This document shows, piece by piece, positions 44,989-52,335 of a DNA stretch of 64,000 nt. Each line of letters starts with the position of its first letter. Within the stretch, counting starts at the first letter, position 1. The position numbers and the translations under genes were made by a program. The notes beneath the pieces were generated by a model, which searched no databases, had not been told where the DNA came from, and saw nothing but the letters and a program-made list of their open reading frames with translations. The DNA comes from JACMLD01 sp038207265 (GTDB taxonomy: Bacteria > Bacteroidota > Bacteroidia > Chitinophagales > Chitinophagaceae), in assembly GCA_038207265.1 (NCBI GenBank), contig JBBQZZ010000008.1, forward strand, positions 132,005 through 196,004. The letters are read 5' to 3'.

Positions 44989-45432
44989 ATGAAAATATTT
45001 TTTTATATACTTCCAATTCTTGCAGGGGTAGCCATGGCCATACAATCAGGTATTAACAGCCAGTTAAGAATTGTTACCAATCATCCTTTGTTGTCAGCAT
45101 TCATATCTTTCCTTGGTGGCACGATCGCCTTGGCTTTTTTACTGATGCTGGCCAAACAACCAATACCAGCTTTGTCTTCGTTTTCTACCATCAGTTGGTA
45201 TAAGTTTACCGGCGGATTATTTGGTGTCTTTGTAGTTTATGTGGTTTTATTATCTGTAAAAGAAATCGGCGTTGCCAATATGTTTGTATTGATCATTGCA
45301 GGACAACTTTGTACCGCTGTGATGATGGATCATCTTGGTATTCTTGGAATGAAAGAATCACCTGTTACCATTCAAAAAATGGCAGGAATTTTATTTTTGA
45401 TTGCTGGCGCCTACCTGGTAAATAAAAAATAA
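44989..45432 (+). CDS. DMT-superfamily transporter (YdcZ/DUF606 type)
   Basis: A 147-residue membrane protein with five helices and the YdcZ pattern: GVAMAIQSGINSQLR near the start, SAFISFLGGTIAL, and the Gly-rich second half with VANMFVLIIAGQLCTAVMMDHLG. Members are half-size drug/metabolite-type carriers that may pair. The substrate is unknown. It is divergent from the L,D-transpeptidase gene, and a terminator for the opposite strand follows directly. Confidence 0.85.
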   Translation: MKIFFYILPILAGVAMAIQSGINSQLRIVTNHPLLSAFISFLGGTIALAFLLMLAKQPIPALSSFSTISWYKFTGGLFGVFVVYVVLLSVKEIGVANMFVLIIAGQLCTAVMMDHLGILGMKESPVTIQKMAGILFLIAGAYLVNKK

Positions 45433-45435
45433 AAC

Positions 45436-45458
45436 CGGTATTGCTTGCCGCAACACCG
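45436..45458 (-). terminator. intrinsic terminator of the barrel-protein gene
   Basis: cggtattgc and gcaacaccg form a 9-base stem with one G-T pair around ttgcc. On the minus strand TTTTATTTTTT follows. It lies past the stop of the minus-strand barrel gene and just past the DMT stop. Confidence 0.72.
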
Positions 45459-45515
45459 GGTATTTACAACAACAAGAAAGAGAGAAATTCTTATTGATAA
45501 AAGATCATCGGGATT

Positions 45516-46343
45516 TTACCAGTTACTCAGCCTGAAACCAACATTAAAAGGAGTTTGATCAAGACCTTTTTTAAACATTGATTTTGTAGCCATTGATCCA
45601 TATAATTTAATGGGCCCTAATTGCAGTTCTGCTATATAAGAAATCTTAAAGGGTTCCAGGCCAAGATCTCCTTTTGTTTTTTCTTTACCTGTTTCAGACG
45701 TGATATATTTCTGGCGCGATGAATAAAGGTAACCCGCGCTAACACCTGCGCTTAAACCAAATGTTTTATTGTTATCGTTGCCCGGTGTAAAATTAAAATT
45801 GAGCATCAGTGGAATGGTTAAATAATCAGCAGCCAGTTTGTTCTTTCTAAAATGCAGTGCCGTATCTACAATGGTAACCGGATCTTTTTTATAAAATACA
45901 TTTGCATCATACCGGTAATTGTTTAATTCGAGACCTAAACCGTATTTAAGGTTCACCACATGTTTGATAACATTCAGGCGTTGCATAAAAAACCAGAGAT
46001 TTACATTGATTGATTTGCCTGTGCGCAAGTCGAACCGGTCTTTGGTGCTGCCCGGCGAAAATTGCTGTGCTGCTGTACCGGCATAATTGGTTTTATCTGA
46101 GTAGTTGGCAAATCCTATATCAAAAATGAACCAGTTGGTACTTACATTTTCGTTTCTTGAATGGTGATGATAAACCTGCACAGAACCGTCCCTGTTTTCA
46201 TAATGTCCATCAGCTTTCTTTACAATGATCAGGCTGCCGATTCGGATTGTATCCTGGTTGGTTTCTTTTTTAGTGGTATCGGTTTGAGCCATCAGGCCCA
46301 GGGCCAAACATAATCCTGCCATTAAAACATAAAATTTACGCAT
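45516..46343 (-). CDS. PorT-like outer-membrane barrel protein
   Basis: A 275-residue exported protein with a signal peptide (about 1-19) and strands typical of the PorT/OMP_b-brl group: WFIFDIGFANY, KYGLGLELNNYRYD, LTIPLMLNFNF, LSAGVSAGYLYSSR and the closing TPFNVGFRLSNW. It is the last gene of a minus-strand unit with a membrane anti-sigma-like protein and an ECF sigma factor. By analogy with the fused protein at 24559-26397 it may be the outer-membrane part of a signalling unit. Confidence 0.85.
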   Translation of the reverse strand: MRKFYVLMAGLCLALGLMAQTDTTKKETNQDTIRIGSLIIVKKADGHYENRDGSVQVYHHHSRNENVSTNWFIFDIGFANYSDKTNYAGTAAQQFSPGSTKDRFDLRTGKSINVNLWFFMQRLNVIKHVVNLKYGLGLELNNYRYDANVFYKKDPVTIVDTALHFRKNKLAADYLTIPLMLNFNFTPGNDNNKTFGLSAGVSAGYLYSSRQKYITSETGKEKTKGDLGLEPFKISYIAELQLGPIKLYGSMATKSMFKKGLDQTPFNVGFRLSNW

Positions 46344-46371
46344 AAAATTGTTTTTGCTTTTTTTAATAAGG

Positions 46372-47505
46372 TTACTTCACGGCAATTTCAAAACCACCTA
46401 TCAAAAGGCCCCTGCGGTTGCCGTTTTCATCGCTGCGTTCAGTTTTTTTAGCAATGAATCTTGAAGCTTTTCGTATAAAACCCCGCAGTGAATTTTTCTT
46501 GTTAATAATGGTATTCATTACTTCTACATTGTCTTCGTTGTAAGACGCATAGTCTGCTTTTATTTTGTCATTTTCAGCAGGGTGAATGATGGTTATTTGT
46601 TGATCAATGATGGGCTCTTTTGGTGCTGCAACAGCCGTAAAACCGGTTACATCAACTTTTTTATCTATATCTCCAACAGGAGCAACAATGCTATTTTTTA
46701 AATTATCATCTTTGTTATTGACTGCAAGCTGTTCATTAATATCCCTGCGTACTTGTTTTATTGCATGTTCTGCACTTTTTGACAGTAATTGTTTATTATG
46801 CTTCGATTCATTAATATTTTTTATTCTATCCGACTGTTGCACATCTTTTCTATCTGTTGATATTGCAATTTGCTCTTGCGCTCCGCGAACCTTGCCCGGA
46901 TCAGTTATTTCTAAGGGTATTTTTTTAGCGGACACTGAATCCCTATTAGTATTCTTATTTGTATTCACTGCAATAGTGGGTTTGATCACTGTTTTTTCCC
47001 TGTTCAGCCATAATAAACCTGCTAACAACAATACAACAGCCGCCACAGCCATTCTCCACCAATGGAAGGGAACTACTTTATCATCATCTTCTTTTTTATA
47101 CAAGCTTTCTTTATCCGGGCAAACAACAGATGTATCCGCTGTTAATCTTGCCTGCTGTATCAATTCCAATGATTCCTGGAACTGCGGATGATGATAAACA
47201 AAATTTTCCACACCCGCTTTTTCTTCATTGTTTAATTCATCGTCTGCATATAAAACAAAAAACGATTCATAGTTTGAAATATCAATAGAACCAGGTGTAA
47301 CTGCTGTTTTTAATAATGATTCCTTGTTTTCAAAAACGAGTTCATGATCCGGACTTAATTTATATTCCTGGAAAATTTCCAGTTCTTTTTTAAGATCAGG
47401 GTTGCTTAAAACAAACGCTTCTACCGCCCGCCTGTCTGCGGCAGACAATTCATTGTCTGTGTACAAAAGGAAAATTTCTTCGTAATTATTTCGGTTAATG
47501 TTCAT
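46372..47505 (-). CDS. membrane protein with tandem anti-sigma-like head domains
   Basis: A 377-residue protein. Two copies of a short helical domain lie at the N-terminus: NYEEIFLLYTDNELS (about 7-21) and NYESFFVLYADDELN (about 77-91), each followed by an acidic helix. A single membrane helix lies at about 155-170 (WRMAVAAVVLLLAGLLWL), then a low-complexity periplasmic part rich in Lys, Asn and Asp. The layout is that of an anti-sigma factor. It lies between the ECF sigma gene and the barrel gene, with gaps of 37 and 28 bases, so the three are an operon. Confidence 0.8.
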   Translation of the reverse strand: MNINRNNYEEIFLLYTDNELSAADRRAVEAFVLSNPDLKKELEIFQEYKLSPDHELVFENKESLLKTAVTPGSIDISNYESFFVLYADDELNNEEKAGVENFVYHHPQFQESLELIQQARLTADTSVVCPDKESLYKKEDDDKVVPFHWWRMAVAAVVLLLAGLLWLNREKTVIKPTIAVNTNKNTNRDSVSAKKIPLEITDPGKVRGAQEQIAISTDRKDVQQSDRIKNINESKHNKQLLSKSAEHAIKQVRRDINEQLAVNNKDDNLKNSIVAPVGDIDKKVDVTGFTAVAAPKEPIIDQQITIIHPAENDKIKADYASYNEDNVEVMNTIINKKNSLRGFIRKASRFIAKKTERSDENGNRRGLLIGGFEIAVK

Positions 47506-47542
47506 TTTTTCTAATTTACTTCAACAATGCTCAAATTGTTCA

Positions 47543-48028
47543 TTACAACACGTTTTGAGGACTCACCAGGTAGTTTTTTAATTGTATCCTGGCCCTGTGC
47601 AGGTATACTTTTACCTGGCTCTCATTCAATCCTGTTATCACACCAATTTCATCATAACTATAACCCTCATAATCCTTCAATAAAACAAGGCTGCGTTGGG
47701 TTTCACTCAGCGTGCCAAGCGCCTGCTCCAGCACTTTTTTGAGATTATTCGCTGGTTTGTTTACAACCCCCGTTTCTTCGGAAAATGACTCTTTCAGGTA
47801 AACCCTTTTTACTTTTCTAAGGTGATCAATCATTTGGTGATAGGCAACGGTAAACAAATAAGATTTACATTTTTCATTGTCTACTTCCTCACGATTGCGC
47901 CATAGTTTTTCAAAAGCGGTCTGTACCACATCTCTTGCATCCGCTTCATGCCGCAGATTTTTTAATATAAAACGATATACGTTGTCCGCATAGCTCCTTA
48001 CACATTCATTGTATTCTTTCTCAGTCAT
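47543..48028 (-). CDS. ECF-type RNA polymerase sigma factor
   Basis: A 161-residue sigma factor with region 2 (YADNVYRFILKNL, DARDVVQTAFEKLW, YLFTVAYHQMIDHLR) and region 4 (LVLLKDYEGYSYDEIGVI, then the recognition helix with NESQVKVYLHRARIQL). It heads an operon with the anti-sigma-like and barrel genes. The two sigma factors of the window are related only at the family level by eye. Confidence 0.93.
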   Translation of the reverse strand: MTEKEYNECVRSYADNVYRFILKNLRHEADARDVVQTAFEKLWRNREEVDNEKCKSYLFTVAYHQMIDHLRKVKRVYLKESFSEETGVVNKPANNLKKVLEQALGTLSETQRSLVLLKDYEGYSYDEIGVITGLNESQVKVYLHRARIQLKNYLVSPQNVL

Positions 48029-48156
48029 AAACAGTTCCGTTCTTGTGTTGTAATAGGTTAAGTGTTAATGGTTGTTTCTCTCTCTTCAGAACCTGCTACT
48101 TGTTATACGAATATCCGCCACCAGATGTTACAGGCTCATAAAAATCTTTTTAAAAG

Positions 48157-48185
48157 AAATCCCCGCCTACGGGGCAGGGATTTCG
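48157..48185 (-). terminator. intrinsic terminator of the small secreted protein gene
   Basis: gaaatccc and gggatttc enclose an inner cccc/gggg pair. On the minus strand tttctttt follows. It lies 19 bases beyond the stop of the gene at 48205-48411. Confidence 0.68.
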
Positions 48186-48204
48186 TGATATATATATAGG
48201 GAAA

Positions 48205-48411
48205 TTATTGTATTGAACTGAGCAGGTGCTGAGAAATGGATTCCCAGATCATCACATCGCTCTGAACCTGTTTATTTCCTGTTTTTTCCTGGTTGGCCGG
48301 GCACTCCTCTGCTTGCGTAGCTGTCTTTTTATCCGAAGCGGCAAAAAGCAACAAACAAGATGAAATTACAATAAGCAGCAACATTAACCGGATAAAGGTC
48401 CTGACTGTCAT
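48205..48411 (-). CDS. small exported protein of unknown function
   Basis: A 68-residue protein with a hydrophobic N-terminus (about 5-25) that may be a lipoprotein signal (VISSC, Cys19) or a signal peptide ending at FAAS. The short mature part is polar with one further Cys. A terminator follows. I recognise no family. It stands alone between the sigma operon and kbl. Confidence 0.5.
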   Translation of the reverse strand: MTVRTFIRLMLLLIVISSCLLLFAASDKKTATQAEECPANQEKTGNKQVQSDVMIWESISQHLLSSIQ

Positions 48412-48566
48412 AACCTGGTTGGTTTTGAATATAAGACGAAGGTATACGGATTATGTTACAGGCATTTTTGAAATTCTACAAACTGCATATTTCAACGGAC
48501 AAAACTCATAAAAAAGCCGGCAAAATTGACTGGGATGTTTAAATGCGGACAACTGTTAGTTTCCAC

Positions 48567-48574
48567 TATTTTTG
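48567..48574 (+). promoter_or_regulatory. putative -7 promoter box of kbl
   Basis: TATTTTTG is an exact TANNTTTG match, 13 bases before the ATG at 48588. It supports a start at 48588 or 48597 and argues against the longer frame from 48543, which would begin upstream of the promoter box. Confidence 0.5.
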
Positions 48575-48587
48575 TGCCTGTAAAAAT

Positions 48588-49790
48588 ATGAGACGCATGA
48601 ACCAGGAATTTGCACAAAGAATAACTGCCGAAGTGGAAGAAATTAGAGCAGCAGGATTATTTAAAACGGAACGTATAATTAGCAGTCCGCAGGGACCGGA
48701 AATAACTGTAAATGGTAAAACGGTTCTGAATTTTTGTGCAAATAATTACCTCGGACTGTCTTCTCACCCAAGGGTAATAGCAGCCGCTCAAAAAGCCATT
48801 GATACGCATGGATATGGTATGAGCAGTGTTCGGTTTATTTGTGGCACACAGGATATTCATAAAGAACTGGAACAGAAAATTTCAGCGTTCCTGGGTACGG
48901 AAGATACTATTTTATATGCCGCAGCCTTTGATGCAAACGGTGGTGTATTTGAACCCTTGTTTAATGAACAGGATGCTATTATCAGTGACGCATTAAACCA
49001 TGCCTCTATTATAGATGGTGTTCGTTTGTGTAAGGCCCAGCGTTTTCGGTATGAACACAACAACATGGAAGATTTGGAAACAAAGTTGAAAGAAACTGCA
49101 GCCTGCAGAAATCGTGTTATTGTTACAGATGGTTCATTTAGCATGGATGGTACCATCGCTCAATTGGATAAGATATGCTACCTGGCAGATAGATATAAAG
49201 CAGCAGTGATGATTGATGAATGTCATTCAAGCGGTTTTCTTGGCAAAACCGGGCGGGGTACACATGAATACCGTGGGGTGATGGGCCGGATCGACATTAT
49301 TACAGGCACGTTGGGTAAAGCATTGGGTGGTGCGAGTGGCGGTTTCACGAGTGGCAAAAAGGACGTCATAGAAATGCTGCGCCAGCGTTCAAGACCCTAT
49401 CTTTTTTCCAATACGCTTGCACCGTCTATAACCGGTGCTTCCATTGCAGTATTGGATATGTTAAACGAAACAACTGAACTGCGCGACAAACTGGAATATA
49501 ACACGAAGTATTTCCGGAGTAAAATGACCGAAGCAGGGTTTGATATCAAACAAGGCGATCATCCTATTGTTCCTATCATGTTATACGATGCAGTCATTGC
49601 GCAAAATTTTGCGACAAGGCTATTAGACGAAGGAATTTATGTGATTGGTTTCTTTTTCCCTGTTGTAGCAAAGGGACTTGCACGCATACGGGTTCAATTG
49701 AGTGCTGCTCATAAACAGGAACATCTGGAGAAAGCCATTGCAGCATTCACAAAAGTGGGCAGGGAATTGAAAGTAATTAAAGAAGTATGA
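48588..49790 (+). CDS. kbl: glycine C-acetyltransferase (2-amino-3-ketobutyrate CoA ligase)
   Basis: A PLP enzyme of about 400 residues (E. coli Kbl has 398). The start at 48588 (MRRMNQEF) or 48597 fits the promoter box. Motifs are NFCANNYLGLSSHP, FICGTQDIHKELE, DGSFSMDGTIAQL, DECHSSGFLGKTGRG and the PLP Lys in TGTLGKALGGASGG. It turns 2-amino-3-ketobutyrate and CoA into glycine and acetyl-CoA in threonine breakdown. Threonine dehydrogenase (tdh) is not adjacent. Related 8-amino-7-oxononanoate synthases are less likely given the fit to Kbl. Confidence 0.93.
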   Translation: MRRMNQEFAQRITAEVEEIRAAGLFKTERIISSPQGPEITVNGKTVLNFCANNYLGLSSHPRVIAAAQKAIDTHGYGMSSVRFICGTQDIHKELEQKISAFLGTEDTILYAAAFDANGGVFEPLFNEQDAIISDALNHASIIDGVRLCKAQRFRYEHNNMEDLETKLKETAACRNRVIVTDGSFSMDGTIAQLDKICYLADRYKAAVMIDECHSSGFLGKTGRGTHEYRGVMGRIDIITGTLGKALGGASGGFTSGKKDVIEMLRQRSRPYLFSNTLAPSITGASIAVLDMLNETTELRDKLEYNTKYFRSKMTEAGFDIKQGDHPIVPIMLYDAVIAQNFATRLLDEGIYVIGFFFPVVAKGLARIRVQLSAAHKQEHLEKAIAAFTKVGRELKVIKEV

Positions 49791-49973
49791 ACGCTGATTA
49801 GAAATTGCCGGGTACCTTTCAATCTGGTTATTGCCATAAATTATTTTCAAATGGTTTGCTTACATTAAATCCATCCGGCAATGGCCATTCTCCCTACAAT
49901 GATTTTTAAAAATGATGGTTAGCGATTGGTTGCAGGTGAAATCAGCATCAAGAAATCAGCTTTCACCATTTTC

Positions 49974-50354
49974 TCATTTACCTGCTATCATACTGATTTC
50001 TACATTCACATTTTTTGGTAAGCCTTTAACCGCAACTGTTTCGCGTGCAGGAAAATCACCGGAAAAATATTTACCATAAATTTCATTTACGGTGGTGAAT
50101 AAATTCATATCGCTTAAAAAGATGGTTGTCTTGATAACATTGTTGAAATCCATCCCTGCTTCTGTAAGGATTGCTTTCAGGTTGTGCATTACCTGGTGTG
50201 TTTCTCCAAAGACGTCAACGGCTTCCACATTATTACTAACTGGGTTGATGGCAACCTGTCCTGAAATATACAGGAGATTTCCAAATTGTATGGCCTGGTT
50301 ATATGGACCGATGGGTGCTGGCGCATTACTGGTGTTTATTACTTTCTTTTCCAT
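49974..50354 (-). CDS. ridA: RidA-family enamine/imine deaminase
   Basis: A 126-residue RidA protein: the N-terminal APAPIGPYNQAIQFGNLLYISGQ (about 10-32), the catalytic Arg in FPARETVAV and the closing LPKNVNVEISMIA. It destroys reactive enamines made by PLP enzymes such as threonine dehydratase. It is near but convergent with kbl. A TANNTTTG box on the minus strand lies 4 bases before the ATG. Confidence 0.95.
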   Translation of the reverse strand: MEKKVINTSNAPAPIGPYNQAIQFGNLLYISGQVAINPVSNNVEAVDVFGETHQVMHNLKAILTEAGMDFNNVIKTTIFLSDMNLFTTVNEIYGKYFSGDFPARETVAVKGLPKNVNVEISMIAGK

Positions 50355-50358
50355 GCTT

Positions 50359-50366
50359 CAAATGTA
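50359..50366 (-). promoter_or_regulatory. putative -7 box directly before the ridA start
   Basis: On the minus strand TACATTTG, an exact TANNTTTG match, ends 4 bases before the ATG; a transcript from it would be leaderless or nearly so. Confidence 0.35.
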
Positions 50367-50419
50367 AGGATAGTTCCCAGTTTACCTGAAATGAAGTTTC
50401 TTTGCCGAAATGATACCGA

Positions 50420-51046
50420 ATGAAACTGGCTGTAGTGTGCAATACTATTTTACAGGAAGAATTAATTTCAAAAGATACTGCTGAAGGAGTCAAACCCCTG
50501 TTTATTCAAAACATATATAATATTCCATCGGATGCAGATGTGGTGTTGGATTTACTTTTTGAAAACACTGTTGAGCGAATCAATCACCTAAAGCATTTTT
50601 TACCGGCAACGGTTATCATCAATTCGGTCACTACAACGCTACGGGAAATTCAATCGCCATTTGTTCGCATCAATGCATGGCCCACATTCCTGAAAAGAAA
50701 CATCCTTGAATGGGCCATTTTACCAGGTCAGTCTGCGGATGAGATAGAAAGTTTGTTCACGGCATTGGGTTGGAAAGAACAGCAGGTGCCGGATATAACG
50801 GGGATGCTTAGTGCAAGAGTAGTGGCAAATATTATCAACGAAGCATATTTTACGTTTGGGGACGAAGTTAGCAGCAAAGAAGAAATTGATATAGCTATGA
50901 AACTGGGTACTAATTATCCATATGGCCCTTTTGAATGGGCGGAATTGATTGGAATAAAAAAAATTGTTGAATTATTAAGGGCTTTACGGTTAGAAAATAA
51001 GCGATATGAAATTGCACCGGCATTGATTGCAGAAAGCGTTGATTAA
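50420..51046 (+). CDS. 3-hydroxyacyl-CoA dehydrogenase-like protein with a short N-terminal domain
   Basis: A 208-residue protein. Its C-terminal half (about 120-205) is a good 3-hydroxyacyl-CoA dehydrogenase C-terminal domain, with GMLSARVVANIINEAYF, EIDIAMKLGTNYPYGPFEWA and a closing helix. The N-terminal part (about 1-115) is much shorter than a normal NAD domain and lacks the GxGxxG loop, although it keeps a Rossmann-like order (VVLDLLFEN, VIINSVTTTL). NAD binding is doubtful. It precedes tsaB by about 70 bases on the same strand. Confidence 0.78.
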   Translation: MKLAVVCNTILQEELISKDTAEGVKPLFIQNIYNIPSDADVVLDLLFENTVERINHLKHFLPATVIINSVTTTLREIQSPFVRINAWPTFLKRNILEWAILPGQSADEIESLFTALGWKEQQVPDITGMLSARVVANIINEAYFTFGDEVSSKEEIDIAMKLGTNYPYGPFEWAELIGIKKIVELLRALRLENKRYEIAPALIAESVD

Positions 51047-51118
51047 TTCTATACGTCCAAACCATGAAACCTGCAAATGCACTGATTGTTTAAATTCATT
51101 TTAAGATCAATAATATTA

Positions 51119-51790
51119 ATGGCACTCATTTTAAATATAGATACGGCAACTGAACAGGCAAGTGTTTCGCTGGCGCTGGATGGAAAAATAATTACGGAAA
51201 GATCAAATAACCTGCAAAAAGATCATGCAACCTGGATACATACCGCCATTGAAAATTTATTTCCAGGGAGTAGTTATACCATTAATGATCTGTCGGCGAT
51301 TGCAGTAGTTGCAGGACCGGGTTCCTACACCGGCTTAAGGGTTGCTATGTCTACCGCCAAAGGCTTGTGTTATGTTCTGAAAGTTCCATTGATATCTTTG
51401 AATACGTTATCCGTTATGGCATTTAGCTTTTCAAATGTGTTAATTACCGACGAAGTATTGATTTGTCCAATGATTGATGCGCGTCGTATGGAAGTGTACA
51501 CAGCATTATTTGACACATCCATGACACAACTAATGCAACCATGTGCAATGATGTTGGAACAAGGATCATTTGATCCTTGGCTTCAGGCTAAACAGGTTGT
51601 ATTTTTTGGCAGCGGCGCCTTTAAATGGCAGAAGATTGCGAATAGTAGCCATGCGTTGTTTCACGAGTATCATTACCAGCCAGCAATGATTGCAAAAATG
51701 TCTTTTCAGCATTATACATCTCAAGATTTTAGTAACCTGGCGTATGCGGTTCCCATTTATGTCAAGGATTTTCACTCTCATCAAAAATAA
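51119..51790 (+). CDS. tsaB: tRNA threonylcarbamoyladenosine biosynthesis protein TsaB
   Basis: A 223-residue ASKHA-fold protein from MALILNIDTATEQASVSLA; an ATG at 51086 would add 11 hydrophobic residues and is not favoured. The family motifs DLSAIAVVAGPGSYTGLRVAMSTAKGLCY (about 57-85) and the closing AVPIYVK are present. TsaB pairs with TsaD and TsaE to make the t6A base in tRNA. It follows the dehydrogenase-like gene on the same strand. Confidence 0.93.
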   Translation: MALILNIDTATEQASVSLALDGKIITERSNNLQKDHATWIHTAIENLFPGSSYTINDLSAIAVVAGPGSYTGLRVAMSTAKGLCYVLKVPLISLNTLSVMAFSFSNVLITDEVLICPMIDARRMEVYTALFDTSMTQLMQPCAMMLEQGSFDPWLQAKQVVFFGSGAFKWQKIANSSHALFHEYHYQPAMIAKMSFQHYTSQDFSNLAYAVPIYVKDFHSHQK

Positions 51791-51858
51791 GCCCCACAAT
51801 TAACGTGTTTTATATTTTAAACATAGATTTAATCTCTTTTTCATGCGAAATATTTTTA

Positions 51859-51877
51859 ATATGCGAACTTCGCAAAT
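51859..51877 (+). promoter_or_regulatory. palindromic operator candidate before arsR
   Basis: A 19-base imperfect palindrome, atatgcgaa-c-ttcgcaaat, with a perfect core tgcgaa/ttcgca, lies 17 bases before the arsR ATG and just after a TATTTTTA box (51851-51858). The half atgcgaa occurs once more at 51843, 18 bases upstream. Such a site between promoter and gene fits repression by the regulator itself. Confidence 0.5.
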
Positions 51878-51894
51878 TCACTAATTAATAGACT

Positions 51895-52239
51895 ATGAAT
51901 ACAACAGTAAACCTTAATTATCTCATTATCCAGGAAAAAGGTGGCGAACCCGTAAAAATAGATTTCTTACAGGTGAAGAAAGCAGCAATTACACTAAGGG
52001 CTATTAACCATAAGCTACGGCAACAAATCATGCGATTGCTGCAGGAAAATCAGAAAATGACGGTTACCGAAATATATGTGCAGTTGCGGCTTGAGCAGTC
52101 TGTTGCTTCACAACACCTGGCTATTCTAAGGCGGGCTGGAATTGTTCAAACATACAGGGATGGCAAATTTATTTCCTACTCAATAAATGAAGAACGCCTG
52201 GCACATATTAACAAACAAGTTTTAGCTATAATCAATTAG
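51895..52239 (+). CDS. ArsR-family transcriptional regulator lacking cysteines
   Basis: A 114-residue winged-helix regulator. The helix-turn-helix lies at about 58-80 (VTEIYVQLRLEQSVASQHLAIL), followed by the wing GIVQTYRDGKFISYSI. It has no Cys at all, so neither the metal-binding ELCVCD-type site nor the dithiol switch of BigR/SqrR regulators can exist here; any ligand must be sensed otherwise. A palindrome lies upstream and a terminator-like hairpin downstream, before the MBL/rhodanese gene. BigR-type regulators control such genes in other bacteria. Confidence 0.85.
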   Translation: MNTTVNLNYLIIQEKGGEPVKIDFLQVKKAAITLRAINHKLRQQIMRLLQENQKMTVTEIYVQLRLEQSVASQHLAILRRAGIVQTYRDGKFISYSINEERLAHINKQVLAIIN

Positions 52240-52265
52240 CGAACACGGTTATATGCATCAGTGAT

Positions 52266-52307
52266 AAAAAGCTGCAGCCTTACGGCTTGCCGCTTTTTTA
52301 TTTTTTG
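52266..52307 (+). terminator. intrinsic terminator or attenuator between arsR and the MBL/rhodanese gene
   Basis: aaaaagc and gcttttt enclose a second stem (gcagcc / ggcttgc around ttac), followed by ttttttattttttgg. It lies 26 bases after the arsR stop and about 30 bases before the next gene. It could end the arsR transcript or act as an attenuator. T-rich boxes after it (tattttttgg, tacttttac) may start a separate transcript. Confidence 0.7.
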
Positions 52308-52335
52308 GTACTTTTACAGGAAATACTTCAGAAAG

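Noticed and set aside
44749..45045. N-terminal extension of the L,D-transpeptidase
   Set aside because: The added 99 residues would come before a good signal peptide and overlap the divergent transporter gene start; no family member has it.
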